From the NCBI RefSeq assembly GCF_900168255.1, contig NZ_LT799838.1, forward strand, positions 2,418,001 through 2,482,000: a DNA stretch of 64,000 nucleotides, in the 5' to 3' direction. Source of the DNA: Psychrobacter sp. DAB_AL43B. Its GTDB lineage: Bacteria; Pseudomonadota; Gammaproteobacteria; Pseudomonadales; Moraxellaceae. Under the pieces are notes generated by a model that was not told the DNA's origin, did no database searches, and saw only the letters and a program-made list of their open reading frames with translations. The first letter of the stretch is position 1. Every line of letters starts with the position of its first letter. A program made the translations under genes and the position numbers. Positions 1 through 8,258 of this stretch are shown here, one piece after another.

Positions 1-821
1 TCGACCCTGAGCGTGTGACGTTTTATCGGCAGTCAGATGTACCAGAGATACCGGAGCTGGCGTGGATACTCAATTGTTCATGTGCCAAGGGTCTTATGAA
101 CCGTGCCCATGCTTATAAGGCATCTGTCGATATCAATAATGAAAAAACTGACGTCGATCCCGATCAAGGCATTACTATGGGTCTGTTTGGCTATCCGGTA
201 TTGATGGCTGCTGATATCTTGATGTTTAATGCCACTCATGTTCCTGTTGGGCGCGACCAAATTCAGCATATTGAGATGGCGCGTGATATTGCGGGTACTT
301 TTAATCATAAATATAAGCCGCTATTTACGCTACCTTCAGCCGTCGTCGATGATGAGATGCCCTTATTAACGGGGCTTGATGGGCGCAAAATGAGCAAAAG
401 CTATGGCAATACCATTCCGCTATTTGGTGAGTCTAATCCACAAGTCAGCGCTGAAAAGCAGATGCATAAAGCGATTATGAAAATCGTGACCAATTCACAA
501 TTGCCAGATGAGCCAAAAGATCCTGACGATTCTGCTATTTTTGAGATTTATAAAGCCTTTGCTACGCCGGAAGAAATCGCCGACATGCGTGCACAGTTTG
601 CTGCTGGTATTGGCTGGGGCGATGCCAAGCAAGCCTTATTTGATAAAATCAATGCAGAAGTTGCCCCATTTCGCGCGCGTTACGAAGAACTCATGGCCAA
701 TCCGAAAGAGTTGGAAGAAATTCTGCAAATGGGGGCAGAAAAAGCCCGTCGCCATAGCCGTAAGCAACTAGACAAAACGCGCCGCGCTATTGGTATCCGT
801 CCCCTTGCTAAGCTTAAATAA
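1..821 (+). CDS. trpS: Tryptophan--tRNA ligase, 5' end outside the window
   Basis: Class I aminoacyl-tRNA synthetase that charges tRNA-Trp in the cytoplasm. The frame is open from the left edge (first full codon at base 3), so the N-terminus and the HIGH-type ATP-binding motif lie outside. Visible are the QSDVPE block typical of TrpS, the tryptophan-pocket region [13 protein letters not shown], and the signature [10 protein letters not shown] at about 378-407, followed by the C-terminal anticodon-binding helices. About 272 codons are visible. It is followed after 36 bp by scpA on the same strand, so the two may be cotranscribed. The family call is firm; only the missing 5' part limits it. Confidence 0.95.
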   Translation, partial: DPERVTFYRQSDVPEIPELAWILNCSCAKGLMNRAHAYKASVDINNEKTDVDPDQGITMGLFGYPVLMAADILMFNATHVPVGRDQIQHIEMARDIAGTFNHKYKPLFTLPSAVVDDEMPLLTGLDGRKMSKSYGNTIPLFGESNPQVSAEKQMHKAIMKIVTNSQLPDEPKDPDDSAIFEIYKAFATPEEIADMRAQFAAGIGWGDAKQALFDKINAEVAPFRARYEELMANPKELEEILQMGAEKARRHSRKQLDKTRRAIGIRPLAKLK

Positions 822-857
822 GCCTCTGACTGCTTTAACTTATCGTAATCACAGTGG

Positions 858-1811
858 ATGCTAAGCGTGCAGACTGAGCTAAAAAATCAACCAGCGGCTT
901 TACCAAAAGTCGCCTCTCTTGTAAACGCGCATCAAAACTCGACAGTTATGGATAGTAATGGCGAGCACGACCATTTAGCTATCCATGATATGTCGCTGCG
1001 CATTTATCAAACGCCGGTACAGCATTTGCCAGAAGATCTGTATGTGCCGCCGCAAGCGTTTGCCATTTGGCTAGAGCAGTTTGCCGGACCATTAGATTTC
1101 TTGCTATATTTGGTCAAAAAAAATAATGTTGATTTGACTCAGATGCCGATACTGCCGATTACCGAGCAGTATTTGGCATATATCAGTGAATTAGATACCG
1201 AGCATTTTGAATTAGCCGGTGATTATCTGCTGATGGCGTCGACGTTAATTGCGATCAAAACTGAGCTGCTATTACCTAAGCCAGAAACGCCTACCGATGA
1301 ACGCGATCCAAAAGCCGAACTGATTGAGCGCCTTGAGGAATATGCCCAAATCAAAGCCGCCAGTCAGCGTTTGGACAATTTAGTCCGACTTGAGCGCGAT
1401 GTATTTTTAGCGATGGTTAGCATGCCTAGCCAAGATATTATGAGCGCTGAATTGCCAAGCTACTCACCGACCCTATTGATTGATAGCTTATTTAAAATGC
1501 AGCTACAACCAGATTATCAGATGCATACCATTAAGGTTGACGCTGTGCCCCTTGCTGATCGTATTGCCAGTATCAGTCGGCAGCTAAGTACGGATGGTGC
1601 CCGCTCCTTTTATGAGCTACTAGATAAAGCTCAAGGTAAGATCGGAGTGGTGGTGAGCTTTGTCGCCGTACTTGAATTAATGAAGCGTCAACTGATTGGT
1701 GTGGTTAATACTGATGCAGACAGTAGCACTAGCACAGCAAATAACGCTGATGGCACTCTATCTAATACTGACAACCACCTCGGAAAATTAACGTTACAGT
1801 GGTTAGTTTAA
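858..1811 (+). CDS. scpA: Segregation and condensation protein A
   Basis: Kleisin subunit that bridges the SMC heads in the chromosome-condensing SMC-ScpA-ScpB complex. After about 60 poorly conserved residues comes the ScpA core (FAGPLDFLLYLVKK, then the ITEQYLAYI helix), a middle region rich in charged helices, and the C-terminal winged-helix segment near VVSFVAVLELMKR. At 317 residues it is somewhat longer than many ScpA proteins because of the N-terminal extension and a Ser/Asn/Asp-rich tail. The ATG used has only a weak ribosome-binding site, so a later start is possible. scpB follows after 57 bp, as expected for the pair. Confidence 0.93.
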   Translation: MLSVQTELKNQPAALPKVASLVNAHQNSTVMDSNGEHDHLAIHDMSLRIYQTPVQHLPEDLYVPPQAFAIWLEQFAGPLDFLLYLVKKNNVDLTQMPILPITEQYLAYISELDTEHFELAGDYLLMASTLIAIKTELLLPKPETPTDERDPKAELIERLEEYAQIKAASQRLDNLVRLERDVFLAMVSMPSQDIMSAELPSYSPTLLIDSLFKMQLQPDYQMHTIKVDAVPLADRIASISRQLSTDGARSFYELLDKAQGKIGVVVSFVAVLELMKRQLIGVVNTDADSSTSTANNADGTLSNTDNHLGKLTLQWLV

Positions 1812-1868
1812 TTTGCATTGGCTTAATCAAAGTTATCTCAATAAAGTGACCCTAATAAAGAAAAAACA

Positions 1869-2453
1869 ATGAAAGACATGGCTTCACAATCAGCAACCTC
1901 ACCTTCTTCGGTGGATAAAGAGCTACAGCAGCTCAACATAGTCAGCAAACATATTGAAGTGCTATTACATGCCTCAGAATCTCCATTGACCGCTAACACC
2001 CTAAAAAAACACCTTTCACTGTCTACTAAGACGTTAAATCAGGCACTAGAGTTACTACAACAACGCTTAGACACTGGTGTACTAAGTTTACATGAAACGG
2101 CCAGTGGTTATCGCTTGCAAATCGCTGATAGCTATAGTGCCTTAATCCAGAGCGTCTTTCCACAACGTCAAGAACGCCTAAGCCAAGCGTTACTTGAAAC
2201 ATTGAGCGTGATTGCCTACAAGCAACCTGTAACACGCAGCGACATAGAACATGTGCGCGGTGTCACGCTTTCAAGCAATATCTTACGCCAATTATTTGAT
2301 AAAGGTTGGATCGAAGAGAACGGCTATAAAGATACGTTGGGACGCCCTGCTTTGTTGCATACTACAGCACAATTCTTAGATGCCTTTGGTATGAGCCATT
2401 TAGATGAGCTACCACCGATGCCAGATATAGACGCCATTAAATCTATGTCTTAG
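1869..2453 (+). CDS. scpB: Segregation and condensation protein B
   Basis: Partner of ScpA in the SMC condensin-like complex. It is 194 residues with the two winged-helix domains of the family. The second carries the conserved stretch LLETLSVIAYKQPVTRSDIE, then the VRGV segment and a GWIEE..GRPALL motif. The first 15 or so residues are Ser/Thr rich and not conserved, so the true start could be ATG 1869 or the ATG at 1878. The gene lies directly after scpA and its stop is followed by a 15-bp tandem repeat and then a bidirectional terminator. Confidence 0.93.
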   Translation: MKDMASQSATSPSSVDKELQQLNIVSKHIEVLLHASESPLTANTLKKHLSLSTKTLNQALELLQQRLDTGVLSLHETASGYRLQIADSYSALIQSVFPQRQERLSQALLETLSVIAYKQPVTRSDIEHVRGVTLSSNILRQLFDKGWIEENGYKDTLGRPALLHTTAQFLDAFGMSHLDELPPMPDIDAIKSMS

Positions 2454-2463
2454 GTTATGGAAA

Positions 2464-2543
2464 CTTAGCCTTTTGAAGCTTAGCCTTTTGAAGCTTAGCC
2501 TTTTGAAGCTTAGCCTTTTGAAGCTTAGCCTTTTGAAGCTTAG
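2464..2543. repeat. 15-bp tandem repeat, five copies
   Basis: The unit CTTAGCCTTTTGAAG occurs five times head to tail (2464-2538), then a broken sixth copy begins. Each junction creates AAGCTT. It begins 11 bp after the scpB stop and lies upstream of the terminator, so it would be in the 3' untranslated part of the scpAB mRNA. The copies are identical, which points to recent expansion. Confidence 0.95.
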
Positions 2544-2633
2544 CATCTGGAAAATCAGCAGCTATAATTTAAAAGTTGAATAAAAATATCTTAGTAAAAA
2601 AATGATTTGAAATTTAATAGCCTATTTATACCC

Positions 2634-2668
2634 AAAAAAAGACAGACCCTGTAGGATCTGTCTTTTTT
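2634..2668. terminator. Bidirectional terminator between scpB and lolA
   Basis: Inverted repeat with arms AAAAAAGACAGA and TCTGTCTTTTTT around a short GC-containing loop. The A-run on one side and T-run on the other let it work on both strands. It sits between the convergent scpB (+) and lolA (-) genes. Confidence 0.85.
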
Positions 2669-2711
2669 ATAGATTAAATATCACTTAGCGATACTTATAA
2701 TTGATTAACTT

Positions 2712-3413
2712 TTATTGATTAATGATATCAACACCTTTTGGTGGTGTGAACTTAAACTGACTGCTGCCGATGCTCGGGTTCAATTTAATGCTGCTAAACT
2801 TGATAGAAGTGGTTTGTCCCAAACTGTCATTTAATACCATCATCACTGGCTTACCGCCGCTAAAGCTCATTGATAAACTCTTAAAGCTGGCGCTGTCAGA
2901 TTTCGGATACAGCACATAGTAGTTTTTATTGGCGTATGGTTGCGTGATTTTAAAGTTCTTATCAATTTTACTTGGGTCACCTGATAGTAGTAGTGCCGGT
3001 GTATTGCCTACTTGGCTATCTACGTTCTGTTTGGTTGCTTGCTCTAAATCCTTATCATAAACCCACATTGAACTACCATTAGCCACAATCAGCTGCTCTG
3101 ATGGTGATTTGGTTTCCCAACGGAAATTATTTGGACGTTGCACACTCATCGTACCGGTAAAAGCACCACTGTTAGCACCCTTAGTGGTTTGGCTAAAATT
3201 AGCAGTCATGCTCTTGGTATTGGTTAAAAGCTTATTTAAATTCTTGGCTGCTGTTAAATTACTAGCAGGCGCAGCATGGGCAGATTGTGTTAATGCCATC
3301 ATAGGTGCTGCAACGCCAAGCGTGGTCATCAAAACACCAGCTAGAGCACCGCCCATTATTTTTTGTTTTAGAGTTGTTGTCTGTTTAATAGATTGATTGG
3401 TCAATAAAGTCAT
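2712..3413 (-). CDS. lolA: Outer-membrane lipoprotein carrier protein LolA
   Basis: Periplasmic chaperone that takes lipoproteins from LolCDE at the inner membrane to LolB at the outer membrane. A signal peptide ending near AHAAPAS is followed by the LolA fold: LTNTKSMTANFSQT, then FRWETKSPSEQLIVANG and WVYDKDLEQAT. The start at 3413 was chosen because a good ribosome-binding site (GAGAGGAT) lies 6-7 bp upstream; a longer reading from 3437 lacks one. Length 233 residues, with an N-terminal region longer than in enterobacterial LolA. It is monocistronic here, ending at the bidirectional terminator. Confidence 0.92.
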   Translation of the reverse strand: MTLLTNQSIKQTTTLKQKIMGGALAGVLMTTLGVAAPMMALTQSAHAAPASNLTAAKNLNKLLTNTKSMTANFSQTTKGANSGAFTGTMSVQRPNNFRWETKSPSEQLIVANGSSMWVYDKDLEQATKQNVDSQVGNTPALLLSGDPSKIDKNFKITQPYANKNYYVLYPKSDSASFKSLSMSFSGGKPVMMVLNDSLGQTTSIKFSSIKLNPSIGSSQFKFTPPKGVDIINQ

Positions 3414-3742
3414 TATAAATCCTCTCTCAAAATGCAAAATAGCATAAAAAATAAAACGTTTTATTAAATTTTTGTTTTCAGTAAATGTTTATCTCACGAG
3501 AATAAAATCGGTGTGATAAAACAATGAAGACAGTGTGCCAGTTTTTTTATTACGCGCCTAGTCATGATTTGCAATCTTTACTACCGCCGCCATACACGCT
3601 TGTAACCGTTGCAATTACACTGTAAGAAACGGTATTTACCGTATTTTTGAATGCTTTTCATATAAATGGCATTCATAAATTTTTAGCTTTTACTTATAAT
3701 ATAGTCAGTCCTAAATAAAAGAAGTGCAAATATTATAACGCG

Positions 3743-3846
3743 CTATTGGGATAAATTTTTCTTGCTTGCTGTGCCTACGCAGACAGAGGCTACAAAAAAC
3801 TGATCCCAGCAGCACTGTATTCTTTTAAAAGTGAATCAATTATAAT
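3743..3846 (+). repeat. Dispersed intergenic repeat, copy A
   Basis: About 105 bp sharing long identical blocks (GCTTGCTGTGC, CAGACAGAGGCT, ACTGTATT, AGTGAATC) with the reverse strand of 59641-59748. A short stem forms between TGGGAT (3747-3752) and ATCCCA (3793-3798). The other copy has TGGTAT and ATACCA at the same places, so the pairing is kept although the bases differ. No protein is encoded. It lies upstream of lolA and downstream of rpmA. Confidence 0.75.
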
Positions 3847-3855
3847 TTATAGAAT

Positions 3856-3896
3856 AAAAAAGCCCTTACTACCAACCGGTAATAAGGGCTTTTTTT
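3856..3896 (-). terminator. Terminator of the rplU-rpmA operon
   Basis: Strong hairpin AAAAAAGCCCTTA...TAAGGGCTTTTTT with a short loop containing ACCGG. It lies about 50 bp past the rpmA stop on the minus strand. The A/T flanks make it symmetrical, so it may also stop transcripts from the other side. Confidence 0.88.
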
Positions 3897-3944
3897 AGTC
3901 ATCAAGTTATTTTATGCAAAAGATAAAACAACCTAGATGGGCAA

Positions 3945-4202
3945 CTAGGCGCTTTCAACCATCACATAACGACGGTTGAATTTACCTTTAGTCGCAAACT
4001 TCACCACACCGTCATTTAGTGCAAATAAAGTATGATCACGACCCATGCCAACACCTTCGCCGGCGTGGAATTCTGTACCACGTTGACGAACGATGATGTT
4101 ACCAGCGACGATGGCTTGACCGCCAAAGATTTTTACGCCGAGCATTTTTGGGTTTGAATCACGACCATTACGGCTTGAACCGGCAGCTTTTTTATGTGCC
4201 AT
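3945..4202 (-). CDS. rpmA: 50S ribosomal protein L27
   Basis: 85-residue ribosomal protein of the large subunit whose N-terminus reaches the peptidyl transferase centre. It begins [16 protein letters not shown] and contains [20 protein letters not shown] and [17 protein letters not shown], all standard L27 sequence. A GGAG-type ribosome-binding site lies just upstream of the ATG. It follows rplU by 94 bp, the usual rplU-rpmA order, and is closed by the terminator at 3856-3896. Confidence 0.98.
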   Translation of the reverse strand: MAHKKAAGSSRNGRDSNPKMLGVKIFGGQAIVAGNIIVRQRGTEFHAGEGVGMGRDHTLFALNDGVVKFATKGKFNRRYVMVESA

Positions 4203-4296
4203 GAGAAAATCTCCTTGTTAATGTGACTTATCGCTAATGCGACAACTCTTAAGCTTTTAGTGCGTTATTAATTATCAATAAACTGATAATCGTTAA

Positions 4297-4608
4297 TTAA
4301 GCATTAATCGCTTTGATTTTTAACAAGGTATACCATTGGCGGTGACCTTGCTCTTTGTGATAATGCTTACGACGGTTGTGCTTGACGATACGGATTTTTT
4401 CGCCGCGACCATGCTCAACAACTTCAACTTCAACGCTAGCACCTTCAACGATAGGTTGACCGATTTTGACAGTTTCACCGTCAACAATCATCAACACGTC
4501 TTCGAATTTGATCGTTGCGCCTGTTTCTGCTTTAAGTAGCTCAACTTTAAGCAACTCATCGACGACTACACGGTGCTGTTTACCACCAGTTTTGATTACT
4601 GCGTACAT
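4297..4608 (-). CDS. rplU: 50S ribosomal protein L21
   Basis: 103-residue large-subunit protein that binds 23S rRNA. It begins [14 protein letters not shown] and includes [18 protein letters not shown], the basic L21 signature. It is the first gene of the rplU-rpmA operon, divergent from ispB, the same arrangement as in Escherichia coli. Confidence 0.98.
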   Translation of the reverse strand: MYAVIKTGGKQHRVVVDELLKVELLKAETGATIKFEDVLMIVDGETVKIGQPIVEGASVEVEVVEHGRGEKIRIVKHNRRKHYHKEQGHRQWYTLLKIKAINA

Positions 4609-5163
4609 TGTATGACTCCGTTTAACCCGTGTGCCGTGGCTGATATCATACCAACACTTCGACGACGAACACGACAGGGAAAAATTAAAGGCAAGATTTT
4701 ACGGCTTTTTGCTCATAAAAGCAAGCCGCGTCTCTTGTTTTTGTGTGGTGGTAATACCAACAGCCTACGCTCATATCAAACGCAATGTCATTGATTAACC
4801 AGCGTAATGTATATCGCTATTAATACAGACCGCCTAATAACAAGCAAGAATATTGGTTAAAATCCAACAGCGGCTATTATAACTTATCTAATCAGATACT
4901 TACAGTTTTTTATAGGCAAGCGCTCATTGTTAATAAATTATTGTTTATTCAACTCATAGATTAATGCATTCTAATCAGTTGTATTTTATCTTGTGCCCTT
5001 ATAAATCAAGCTATATTAGCTAGAATCTAAAGCTATACCCTTCATTCTGCTATACTTAAATCAACAATTTATATAGACAGCTATGCTATTATGCATAAAA
5101 CGATAGCTTGACCATAAATAGCTATTAAAACATTCTTTATTTTCATTGGTATGATTATTCACT
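4609..5163. other. Divergent rplU / ispB intergenic region
   Basis: 555 bp between the divergent rplU and ispB starts. It holds no credible gene. On the minus strand a perfect TATAAT (plus coordinates 4876-4881) could be the -10 box for rplU, which would leave a leader of more than 250 nt. A TTGACC at about 5109 could belong to ispB. Neither was confirmed by a good partner box. Confidence 0.4.
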
Positions 5164-6213
5164 ATGACCCGTACTTCTCTATCTAACGCTGCAGCTCCAC
5201 TATCCACTACGCCATCGATCAATTTATCAACAGCACCAAGCTATGCTGATATTCAAAGCATTGTTGCTGATGATTTTGAAATTATGGATAAACAAGTCTT
5301 TGGTAGTCTTAATTCCAAAGTTAAGTTGGTGATGAATGTATCACAGCACGTGATTAATGCGGGCGGCAAACGTATGCGCCCCTTAATTACTCTGTTGTGT
5401 GCACGGATGTTCAATGACGAGCCATCACAGCAAGCCATGCATTTGGCGGCGATTACTGAGATGTTACATACGGCAACGTTGGTACATGATGATGTCATTG
5501 ATGAATCAGGACAGCGCCGTGGTAAACCAACTGCTAATGCCACTTGGGACAATGCGACAGCGGTGCTGGTCGGCGACTATCTGATTGCCCGCGCCTTTAA
5601 CTTGTTGGTGGGTTTTCAAAGCTTGCCATTATTACAGGTGTTCTCAGATGGCACTTGTGATATTGCTGAGGGCGAAGTATTGCAGCTTCAACATCAGCAC
5701 AATCCTGAAGCAACTGAAGAAGATTATCTAAACATTATTGATGGCAAGACTTCACGGTTATTCATGATGGCGACTCAAGGCGCAGCGATTTTGCAAGGTC
5801 AAACGCAGCACTTGCAGGCGTTAGCTGATTTCGGTCAGCACTTTGGTAATGCCTTTCAGATCGTTGATGATGTGCTCGATTATAGTGGCGATAGTGAATT
5901 GATGGGTAAAAACCTCGGCGATGATCTAGCAGAAGGTAAACCTACTTTGCCTACTATTAAAGCACTTGAGTTATTAAAGGACAGTAATAAAGAAGGTTAT
6001 GAGCAATTACGTATTGCGGTGCAAACGGGTAAAACCCCAAATGCAGAACAATTGATTGCGCTAGTACGTCATTCAGGCTCGCTTGATTACTGTAAACAAC
6101 GTGCTTTAGAAGAAACCAAACTTGCGCAACAAGCATTGAGTAGCTTACCTGACAATCGCTATCGTCAAGGACTGTATCAATTGACTGAACTTGCCAGCGC
6201 ACGTTTATTATAA
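5164..6213 (+). CDS. ispB: Octaprenyl diphosphate synthase (polyprenyl synthetase)
   Basis: Trans-prenyltransferase that extends farnesyl diphosphate with isopentenyl diphosphate to make the ubiquinone side chain. It is 349 residues. GGKRMRP is at 67-73, the first Asp-rich motif DDVID at 109-113 in LVHDDVIDESGQRRG, and the second Asp-rich motif in FQIVDDVLDY at 231-240. About 30 extra Ser/Thr-rich residues precede the usual start. Divergence from rplU-rpmA supports ispB rather than ispA. Exact chain length cannot be read from sequence by eye. Confidence 0.93.
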   Translation: MTRTSLSNAAAPLSTTPSINLSTAPSYADIQSIVADDFEIMDKQVFGSLNSKVKLVMNVSQHVINAGGKRMRPLITLLCARMFNDEPSQQAMHLAAITEMLHTATLVHDDVIDESGQRRGKPTANATWDNATAVLVGDYLIARAFNLLVGFQSLPLLQVFSDGTCDIAEGEVLQLQHQHNPEATEEDYLNIIDGKTSRLFMMATQGAAILQGQTQHLQALADFGQHFGNAFQIVDDVLDYSGDSELMGKNLGDDLAEGKPTLPTIKALELLKDSNKEGYEQLRIAVQTGKTPNAEQLIALVRHSGSLDYCKQRALEETKLAQQALSSLPDNRYRQGLYQLTELASARLL

Positions 6214-6831
6214 TGAGCCGCTATTTATGGTTAAAACCACAAAGATAATTGTGCGCTTAAGTTATTACCTTTAAGTGCAGCACAGGTTTATCATAAACAA
6301 ATATGATAACGACGCTGTCGTCCTATTTTTTGTGATTGTCATTAATACTAAAACTAATCTAATTCGATTTATCATTCACTAGTATTTCAGGGTTCATAAT
6401 TAAGTATTGCTAAAGCCAGTTTTTTCTGAACAGCTGATGCTTTGGGATGATTTTTCTACTAATATTCCTCAATCTCATCAAAAAAACAAAAATTAACAAT
6501 ATTGTATTTCATCAACCACGATGAATTTTGTAATGTAATTTTGATGTTGTGCTTGTGTTTCCGATATGTCACGGGCATTTATCATACTAAAAGATGGTTA
6601 TATGAGGTGCAATTGGTTTTTTGTGCCTTGACTGTGGGGTATACCCTATAGTTTATAATAATTCATTAAATTAAATTTACTTATCCGGTTATTGCGCATT
6701 TAACGGCCGATATACTCTGGCGGCGGTAAATACATATTATTTTTTATATCTCATACGTTAAGATTTATCCATAAACTTTTTATACTGTCACTATTTATTA
6801 TTATGTAATACTTATATTGTCGAGGACATTG
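6214..6831. other. Intergenic region upstream of the efflux operon
   Basis: About 620 bp, AT-rich, with no open frame that looks coding on either strand and no clear hairpin terminator for ispB. It must carry the promoter of the efflux operon, but no strong -35/-10 pair stood out. No regulator gene is present on either side of the operon. Confidence 0.4.
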
Positions 6832-8223
6832 ATGAAGCATTCTTATCTTGCGCTTGTAATAGCAACTGTACTATCTGGAGCTGTACTGGTTGGCTGTGAC
6901 AAAAAACAGGACGCCGATGGTGCAGCGGCCGCACAGCAACAAATGCCGCCCTCCGTCGTCAACGTCCAAACTGTGACCTTTGTTACCGTACCACAAGTAC
7001 AGACTTTTGCTGGACGCACAACGGCATACCAAACCGCGGACGTTCGCCCACAAGTAAACGGAATTATCGACGAAGTGTTGTTCCGTGAGGGCAGCAACGT
7101 CAAAAAAGACCAACCTTTATATCGTATTAATACGGATAACTACGCAACGTCTATCACCAGTGGTCAGGCGGCGATAGCACAAGCCGAAGCCAACTATCAG
7201 ACAGCTTTGGCTAATAATGCCAATGCAAAAGCGGAGTTAGCCAGCCGTCAAGCGTCGCTATCACAAGCACAAAACGACTTACAACGTCTGCAAGGGCTGG
7301 TTGCTATCGATGCCATCTCAAAGCAGCAGTACGACCAAGCACAAACCGCCGTACGTACTGCGCAGGCCGCTGTACAAAGTGCTAATGCTGCTATCGGTCA
7401 ATCGCAAGCGGGTATTGAAAGCGCAAAAGCAGGTATCCAAACAGCGAAGGCCAGCCTACAAGCCAGTACCTTAGATCTGAATCGTACGATCGTACGCGCA
7501 CCTATCTCAGGTCGTACGGATCGCTCTAGCGTTACCGCTGGTACATTGGTCAGCTCTGGTCAACCTACTCCTTTGGTTACTATCTCACGCCTAGATCCTA
7601 TCTATGTTGATATCAGTCAATCCTCTTCTGAGCTACTAAAATTGCGTCAGCAAATTTCAGCTGGCAAAGCTCAGGCAGGAATGAGCTCGGTTGAATTGGT
7701 GTTAGAGGATGGCTCAACGTATCCTGTACGCGGCGAGTTGGCGTTATCAGAAGCGAAAGTCGATGAGTCTACAGGGGCAGTGACATTACGTGCGGTATTC
7801 CCGAATAACAGCAATATCTTATTGCCAGGTATGTATGTCAGCGCCCGCTTGACCCAAAGTGTGATTACCAATGCAGCACTCGTACCACAAAGCGCAGTGA
7901 TGCGCTCGACCAAGAGTGAAACGCAAGTTTATATCGTTGATGAAAACAATAAAATCCAAGTTCGTCCTGTCACGATTAATGGTACCTATAAAGGGCAATG
8001 GGTGATCACTGACGGCCTTCAAGCTGGCGATAAAGTAGTCGTTATCGGTGGTGCAAAAGTCAAGCCTGAACAAGAGGTCGTTGCGAAACCATTAGAAAAT
8101 CCAAACCCTGAGCCTTCTGCAAAAGGGGCTGCTGCTAAAACACCACAGCAAGCTGCAAAAAATATGGATAAGTCTACCGATGGTAAAACTGCCAACAAAC
8201 CGGCACAACCAGCCGCCAAATAA
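6832..8223 (+). CDS. acrA: RND efflux periplasmic adaptor (membrane fusion protein)
   Basis: Adaptor that links the inner-membrane RND pump to the outer-membrane channel. The start at 6832 has a GAGGA ribosome-binding site and gives a lipoprotein signal ending LVGC (Cys22). Asp at +2 would keep it at the inner membrane, as in AcrA. The order is biotinyl-lipoyl half, a long Ala/Gln-rich coiled-coil hairpin (about 110-210), the second lipoyl half (TIVRAPISGRTDRSS), then beta-barrel and membrane-proximal domains. The C-terminus is a Lys/Ala/Pro/Gln-rich tail of about 40 residues. First gene of a three-gene operon, 35 bp before the pump. AcrA, MexA and AdeI types cannot be separated by eye. Confidence 0.92.
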   Translation: MKHSYLALVIATVLSGAVLVGCDKKQDADGAAAAQQQMPPSVVNVQTVTFVTVPQVQTFAGRTTAYQTADVRPQVNGIIDEVLFREGSNVKKDQPLYRINTDNYATSITSGQAAIAQAEANYQTALANNANAKAELASRQASLSQAQNDLQRLQGLVAIDAISKQQYDQAQTAVRTAQAAVQSANAAIGQSQAGIESAKAGIQTAKASLQASTLDLNRTIVRAPISGRTDRSSVTAGTLVSSGQPTPLVTISRLDPIYVDISQSSSELLKLRQQISAGKAQAGMSSVELVLEDGSTYPVRGELALSEAKVDESTGAVTLRAVFPNNSNILLPGMYVSARLTQSVITNAALVPQSAVMRSTKSETQVYIVDENNKIQVRPVTINGTYKGQWVITDGLQAGDKVVVIGGAKVKPEQEVVAKPLENPNPEPSAKGAAAKTPQQAAKNMDKSTDGKTANKPAQPAAK

Positions 8224-8258
8224 TTCCATTCAAAGCTAGGAAGACTTAGGGATTTACT

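Noticed and set aside
4573..4794. Plus-strand open frame across the rplU start
   Set aside because: It overlaps the certain rplU gene on the other strand and has no start signal.
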